Assembly (NCBI GenBank): GCA_013396995.1
Contig: VWZP01005252.1
Location: 277,129-341,128, forward strand
From: Dicaeum eximium
Taxonomy: Eukaryota; Chordata; Aves; Passeriformes; Dicaeidae
Direction of reading: 5' to 3'
DNA: 64,000 nucleotides
Below, piece by piece: positions 61,791-64,000 of the stretch. Numbering within the stretch: the first letter of the stretch is position 1; every line of letters begins with the position of its first letter. A program made the position numbers and the translations under genes. The notes under the pieces are model-generated. The model was given only the letters and a program-made list of their open reading frames with translations. It did not search any database and was not told the origin of the DNA.

Positions 61791-62480
61791 CTGCATCCAG
61801 GCTTCCCAAGCTCCCGCCGGTGTCCCCTTTCTCTCAGTGATACCGTAACGTTTAACGTGCTTGTAAAAATAAAGCTCTCCCCAAGCACCTCAGAAATAAG
61901 TCCAGCGGACCCGCACGGGAGACTCTGGGCAAGCCCAAGCCCCCGGGGGAGGCGGCGGGACCGCCGGGCTCCCTGCCCGGTCCGCTCTGCCGCGCTGCCC
62001 GGGCCCATCGCCCCGGGGCTGCACAGAGGGGCTCCGCGGGGCTCCGCGCCTCGGGGCCGCTCGGTAACAGCGCAAAGACGGCGATGTCCCCAAGCAGGAC
62101 CGATGGAAGGCAGCAGCGCGGTGGCCGTGCGGACCCCGGGGCCCTCGCACCGCCGGGGCTGCGCTGCCCGAGGGGGTGCGCGGCAAGAGGAGCGCTCTGT
62201 GGGTACGTTCCACTCGTGTCCTCCCGCACACGCGTAGGGACCCGCGGAGAGAGGTCGGTGTGCTCCCGGGAGCGCTGCCCCGCTCCGGGCGCGGTCGGGT
62301 GCGGAGGCAGCGCTCACTCCCGGACCGCGGCGTGGGGAGCGCCGGGGCCCGCCGCTCTCCGGGGCTGTGGAGCCGGAGTTGTGTCCCCTCCGAGTGTCGC
62401 GGGGAAACACGCACACAAGGCACTGCCACACGAAATCAAACCCCGGCCCGCCTGTACTGCGAAAGAGGATTTGGATGAAA
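61791..62480. promoter_or_regulatory. CpG island block
   Basis: Very high CpG density (GGAGGCGGCGGGACCGCCGG, GCCCGGTCCGCTCTGCCGCG and similar), with many frames open on both strands because stops are rare. None has a recognised domain. Probably an unmethylated promoter-domain segment. Confidence 0.75.
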
Positions 62481-62579
62481 TCTCCCTGCCTGTTTTCCTC
62501 TTCTTTCCTCCAACCGGCTGCCAGAGGGACCCCTGGAATTTCTTTTTGGGTAGAGGCAGGACTTTGAGTGACTTTTTCC

Positions 62580-63000
62580 TCTCTGTTTCCCCGCGCGGCT
62601 GCGGCCGGCTCCGCGGAGATGCGGAGGAGAGGGATAAGCGGGTCGGGGCTGCGGGAATTGCCGCGGAGCTGGCGGGGGTCCCCAGGGACGGACCCACACC
62701 GGGAGGTCTCCGCTGGGGACTCCTCAGTGTTGTCCCCGCTCCAGAAAGGCAATTCCCTCCTCATAATTTTCGGGAAAGCAGACAGATCCTGAACTTTTTT
62801 GCCCTTTTGGCAAAATAAATAGGGGGGTGGGAAGGTGGTGCAGGGGATTCTAAGGTGGAAGGGTGGAGGCGCAGCTCCGGGGCGGCGCGGCCAGGTCGGG
62901 ACCGAGGCAGCCCCGCGGCCGCTCCCGCATCGCTCCGGTCCCGCACGCCCGTCCCCTTTTCCCGGGTGTTTTCTCCCGGCGAAATGCGCTGTTATCCTGA
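62580..63000. promoter_or_regulatory. CpG island block
   Basis: Contains CCCCGCGCGGCTGCGGCCGG near 62590 and GGGGCGGCGCGGCC near 62879. G-rich text GGGGGGTGGGAAGGTGG starts near 62822. Open frames are GC-driven. It continues the broad island toward the terminal promoter. Confidence 0.75.
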
Positions 63001-63325
63001 AAACGGACACTTGGAGTCGCACTTTCTGTCTGTTTGAGCATGGAAGCGCTGTAAAAAGAAGCCCTAATCTCCCTTAATCGTTACAAAATGTTAAAAAAAA
63101 ATCCCTGTTACCGGACCAAAAAAAAAAAAAAAAAGAAGAAACTAAAAAAACCCTACAAACCGAATACTCCTTTGCATGCAGTCACTCTCTCAGGGAACAG
63201 CAGAGGAAAGCAAACACGGTCCCCTCAGAACCGAAATGAAATTATATTTTCTCCCTTCTCTCCCTAATATTTGCAATTGTCTGTGTCAATGCCTTTGCTT
63301 TACTTTAGGGAGAGATTTGCTTCCT
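63001..63325. other. AT-rich interval with poly-A tract
   Basis: A low-GC interval between two CpG-rich blocks, with an A run at 63118-63134 followed by GAAGAAACTAAAAAAACCC. Unique otherwise; no gene. Confidence 0.6.
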
Positions 63326-63880
63326 GTAACCGGGAGGATTCCCCCGGTTGTACACGGAGCGCTGACAGCCCTGTCGAGCCGGCGCTTCCCCCGCTCCCGG
63401 CTCCCCGCTCATCCCCCTCGGCGCCTCCCGCAGCCCAGCACTCGCTGCCGGCCGGACCCGCCGCGCCTTCGCGGCCGCTTTTCCCTCGGTACGTTCGCAC
63501 CGTAAGGGGCCGCTTACATAAAGTTGAAAGGGTGAATGCGTGTGCGTGGCGTGGGGGGGAGCTCCCTGCCTTGAGATCCACCACGGGACGGCAGCGGGCA
63601 AAAAGGGGCACTTTGTTATATTTAGAACAAAGGGACGCGCAGGATGTCCCCGAGTCCCCCTCCTTTGTGGGCTGCAGAGGCCGAAAAGGATGGGAGGAAG
63701 GGAGCAGAGAGATAAATAAATAAATAAATAAATAACTGTGAAGGCGCGGGTGGCGGAGGGGGAGCCGGGGAGAGCCCGGCGGTGCGGGCTGGGAGCGGCG
63801 GGCGCTCAGCTGGCGCTGCGGAGCTGTCACGGCACGGCCCGGCCCCGCCCGGCCCCGCCGCCGCGCTCTCGGCGGGCACG
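63326..63880 (+). promoter_or_regulatory. CpG island upstream of the terminal TATA promoter
   Basis: GC-rich with many CpGs (CGCTGCCGGCCGGACCCGCC near 63448, CGCGGCCGC), ending in two GC boxes CCCCGCCC (63843-63850) and CCCCGCCG (63853-63860) that would bind SP/KLF factors. A (TAAA)n microsatellite at 63712-63735 interrupts it about 180 bp upstream of the inferred start. Frames of up to 176 codons are GC-driven artefacts. Confidence 0.8.
63712..63735. repeat. (TAAA)n microsatellite in the promoter
   Basis: Six tandem TAAA units about 180-200 bp upstream of the inferred start site. Slippage here could vary promoter spacing between individuals. Confidence 0.9.
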
Positions 63881-63884
63881 GCCG

Positions 63885-63891
63885 TATAAGA
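63885..63891 (+). promoter_or_regulatory. TATA element TATAAGA
   Basis: The sequence GCCGTATAAGAAGCC places a TATA-type element 25-35 bp upstream of a CA-containing initiator-like site in TGTGATCACAGC (63910-63921). Two GC boxes lie 25-42 bp upstream. The arrangement points to a plus-strand start near 63915-63920 and is unlikely by chance inside a CpG island. Confidence 0.75.
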
Positions 63892-63914
63892 AGCCAAGGG
63901 GGGCTGCTCTGTGA

Positions 63915-64000
63915 TCACAGCTGCACAACGAGCGCTGCCGGCGGCAGCTACAGCAGAGACCTGGGCTGTGCTCGTCCCCCTTCTCCTCCTTTTTTTTTTT
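63915..64000 (+). other. Start of 5' untranslated region of an unidentified gene (partial)
   Basis: From the inferred start near 63915-63920 to the window edge there is no ATG, so translation must start beyond 64000. The leader contains an E-box CAGCTG (63918-63923), a perfect 6-bp-stem hairpin GCTGCC-GGC-GGCAGC (63934-63948), and ends in a pyrimidine tract (from about 63970) that finishes in ten Ts. I do not recognise the gene. A TATA box, broad CpG island and long enhancer-rich desert upstream suggest a developmentally regulated gene; this is inference. Confidence 0.6.

Noticed and set aside
61646..63022. A 458-codon open frame on the minus strand, the longest in the window
   Set aside because: It lies in CpG-island DNA where stop codons are rare, opposes other long frames, is low in recognisable domains, and runs through AT-rich and GC-rich parts alike. 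It has no family signature.
1..64000. CRISPR arrays, bacterial operons, tRNA or rRNA genes
   Set aside because: The sequence is vertebrate nuclear DNA. No regularly spaced short repeats, tRNA box A/B pairs or rRNA blocks were seen.

Overview
This is a 64 kb piece of a vertebrate nuclear genome, almost certainly a bird. The clearest evidence is three 3'-terminal fragments of avian CR1 LINEs, all on the minus strand, near 6.1, 11.8 and 25.7 kb. Low overall CpG, many mononucleotide, AT-rich and purine/pyrimidine simple repeats, and the absence of mammalian-type SINEs fit this. A 31-base run of N inside a GGAGA repeat at 43495-43525 shows it is a draft assembly. I found no protein-coding exon that I can support. 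All long open frames lie in CR1 sequence, a minisatellite or CpG-rich DNA, or are short chance frames.

Layout. Positions 1 to about 59,200 look like an intergenic (gene-desert-like) region. It is mostly unique, AT-leaning DNA, with stretches that have the composition of conserved non-coding elements: repeat-free, dense in TAAT/ATTA cores, octamer and bHLH-type words, and in intact CpGs. The best candidates are near 1.4, 7.5, 9.2, 12.6, 15.0, 17.7, 32.3, 33.8, 42.1, 45.9 and 57.9 kb. Conservation itself cannot be seen from one sequence. Old and young repeats are scattered between them. They are the three CR1s (one with a 5' inversion), two inverted copies of a roughly 400 bp LTR-like repeat at 16.1-16.5 and 21.7-22.2 kb, a perfect 61 bp tandem duplication at 21.25 kb, a 61 bp-unit minisatellite at 40 kb, and microsatellites.

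From about 59,270 to the right edge the sequence becomes CpG-rich in several blocks (59.3-59.9, 61.05-61.3, 61.8-62.5, 62.6-63.0 and 63.3-64.0 kb). The last block ends in a classic promoter: tandem GC boxes, a TATA element at 63885, and an expected start site near 63915-63920. The window therefore ends inside the 5' untranslated region of a plus-strand gene whose coding sequence lies beyond 64,000. I could not identify that gene. The most economical model is a gene with a large CpG-island promoter and a long upstream regulatory desert, a layout typical of developmental regulators. That model is inference.

No new gene system, CRISPR array, tRNA, rRNA or microRNA could be supported. The observations most worth checking are the promoter and its possible alternative upstream exon, the putative enhancers, an isolated CpG micro-cluster at 55.6 kb, the 5'-inverted CR1, the inverted repeat pair, and one minus-strand frame near 37.5 kb whose C-terminal part vaguely resembles a helical death-fold (CARD-like) segment.
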